A DNA stretch of 64,000 nucleotides. Source: Pseudomonas sp. Seg1. GTDB taxonomy: Bacteria; Pseudomonadota; Gammaproteobacteria; Pseudomonadales; Pseudomonadaceae. Each line of letters opens with the position of its first letter. The stretch's first letter is position 1. Below the pieces are notes generated by a model. The model was given only the letters and a program-made list of their open reading frames with translations. It did no database searches and was not told where the DNA came from. The translations under genes and the position numbers were made by a program. The stretch is taken from NCBI RefSeq assembly GCF_018326005.1, contig NZ_AP021903.1, positions 4,311,501 through 4,375,500 of the forward strand, written 5' to 3'. Below are positions 63,288 through 64,000 of this stretch, piece by piece.

Positions 63288-63439
63288 GGGTAGCCGTCGA
63301 CGAGTTCTTCGGCCTGGCGGACGCTGTTGGTGATGACGTTTTCGTCGGGCTGCCGGGCGGCCGGATCATCGTTGGAGAGCTGGGTGAGCGTGATCAGCGG
63401 GATGGCGTTGCCGAGGTCGGCGCGGGTGCAGTAGCGCAT
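63284..63439 (-). CDS. Short Gp36-like (DUF1320) ORF, probably C-terminally truncated
   Basis: 51 residues: MRYCTRADLGNAIPLITLTQ to EELVDGYP. The opening YCTRADL and the SVRQAEELVDGY stretch match the first third of DUF1320/Mu Gp36, which is normally about 140 residues. The TGA overlaps the Gp37 ATG (ATGA), and the start is 2 bases after the capsid stop. The missing two thirds suggest a deletion that joined the genes. Confidence 0.65.
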   Translation of the reverse strand: MRYCTRADLGNAIPLITLTQLSNDDPAARQPDENVITNSVRQAEELVDGYP

Positions 63440-63441
63440 GG

Positions 63442-64000
63442 TCAGCCGGCCTTGAGTTCAACGAGGGCTTCGGGGAATAAGCACAGGGCCAAGGGGTTGG
63501 CTTGGGCTTCGAGGTCCCAGCCTTTGCCCATCTTGCGCGGCTCGGCTTTGCTGTAGTACGGCTGGCCGAGGGTATTGACGGTTTCGTTGTAGTTGGCCGG
63601 GGCGTTGAACAGCCGGAAGACGCCACGGGCGACGGGAAAGACTTGGGCGACGTCGGCGGGGATGAAGCGTTGGCCGCTGACGGTGACGTCGTATTCGATG
63701 AATTGGATGCCGCCGAAGGTGAAGCCGTTGCGAAGGTCGCCACCGATGCGGTCTTGGGCTTCTTGGTAGTGGGCGAAGGCTTCTTTGACTTTGGCGTGGT
63801 CGGTGAAGGCGTCGAACCAGTCGGGCCCGCAGAAGGATCGGAAGCCGGTGACCATGACGCCGCCGAGTTTGGATTCGGCGTGGCGCTTGGCGTCGAGGCA
63901 GGCTTTGCGCACGTTGGTGCCGGGGCTGCCGAGGGCGACGGTGACGCTTTTTTGTTGGACGTCGAATTCGTCGAAGAGGTCGAAGAGCAGCGAGCCGTCG
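63442..64000 (-). CDS. Phage major capsid protein E family (partial, runs off the window)
   Basis: At least 185 residues are visible; the frame is open to the window edge (DGSLLFDLFDEFDV at the edge). The C-terminal signature APANYNETVNTLGQPYYSKA and GWDLEAQANPLALCLFPEAL is that of lambda gpE-like capsid proteins. It is found here beside Mu-type genes, a mosaic combination. A GTG at 63912 is inside the gene and not its start. Confidence 0.9.
   Translation of the reverse strand, partial: DGSLLFDLFDEFDVQQKSVTVALGSPGTNVRKACLDAKRHAESKLGGVMVTGFRSFCGPDWFDAFTDHAKVKEAFAHYQEAQDRIGGDLRNGFTFGGIQFIEYDVTVSGQRFIPADVAQVFPVARGVFRLFNAPANYNETVNTLGQPYYSKAEPRKMGKGWDLEAQANPLALCLFPEALVELKAG

Larger units (their letters stand above)
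53123..64000 (-). mobile_element. Right part of a Mu-like mosaic prophage (continues beyond the window)
   Basis: Myovirus-type structural genes on the minus strand end in a com-dcm pair, the place where Mu carries com-mom. The proposed terminus TGATGCCGCGCGCGTAAA starts with TG and, compared with the Mu right end as I remember it, agrees at 14 of 18 positions. It interrupts a family P repeat. The Gp36 and Gp37 homologues also point to a transposable Mu-like phage, while the capsid protein is of lambda-E type. Tape-measure, tail-assembly and baseplate V/W genes are absent, so this part cannot build a normal tail. Confidence 0.75.

Overview
The window looks like a chromosomal segment of a Pseudomonas of the P. 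fluorescens group. The signs are GC-rich genes with strong third-position GC, typical Pseudomonas families (DUF6555, XapX, a Pseudomonas-type metallothionein, a CarRS/BqsRS-like operon, a VgrG/Tap/MIX-effector cluster), and the many palindromic intergenic repeats (REP/BIME-like pairs) known from that group. I see no tRNA, rRNA or CRISPR array.

Layout. 1-7.3 kb: the tail of an unknown gene, an FAD monooxygenase, a zinc-type hemB, a YfcG-like glutathione transferase, a secreted histidine phosphatase, and the selenium pair selD-mnmH. 7.4-15.0 kb: a type VI secretion module on the minus strand (VgrG, DUF4123 adaptor, 1196-residue MIX/VasX-like effector, membrane partner or immunity candidate) whose genes overlap end to start. 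15.2-25.7 kb: one 3510-residue autotransporter full of passenger repeats. 26-28.3 kb: a purine-nucleoside uptake operon (Tsx porin and NUP-type protein) behind a perfect PurR-like palindrome. 28.4-31.5 kb: an oxidoreductase with a XapX mini-protein, an AraC regulator, two small proteins and a metallothionein. 31.5-34.5 kb: dispersed repeats, then a YdcZ-type transporter pair with a divergent LysR gene. 34.6-40.4 kb: two chemoreceptors flank an NhaC-type antiporter. 40.6-41.9 kb: a complete IS481-family element. 41.9-44.5 kb: a four-gene PepSY-PepSY-response regulator-kinase operon. 44.8-52.7 kb: patatin-like protein, queD, alpha/beta hydrolase, codB-codA, a DapF-like protein without its cysteines, and an MFS transporter.

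53.1-64.0 kb: part of a Mu-like, mosaic prophage read on the minus strand. From the window edge inward come a lambda-E-type capsid protein, a shortened Gp36-like ORF, a Gp37-like gene with a shifted 3' end, tail sheath, tail tube, baseplate J, tail protein I, a glycine-rich fibre, and a terminal com-dcm pair arranged like com-mom of phage Mu. All genes expected between tube and J (tape measure, tail assembly, late control, baseplate V/W) are missing. In their place, at 56.9-60.85 kb, is a block of AT-richer, mostly plus-strand cargo: two proteins with PD-(D/E)XK-nuclease-like signatures, a multi-spanning membrane protein and a DUF2971 protein. This block is the best candidate for an undescribed, possibly anti-phage, system.

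The repeats matter for how this segment evolved. One palindromic repeat family seems to have received both the IS481 element (split by the insertion, with a 5-bp duplication) and the Mu-like prophage (its right end starts inside a copy). A second, roughly 300-bp family occurs three times with a G-rich tract at one end, and two of the copies carry a short-tandem-repeat tail at the other.
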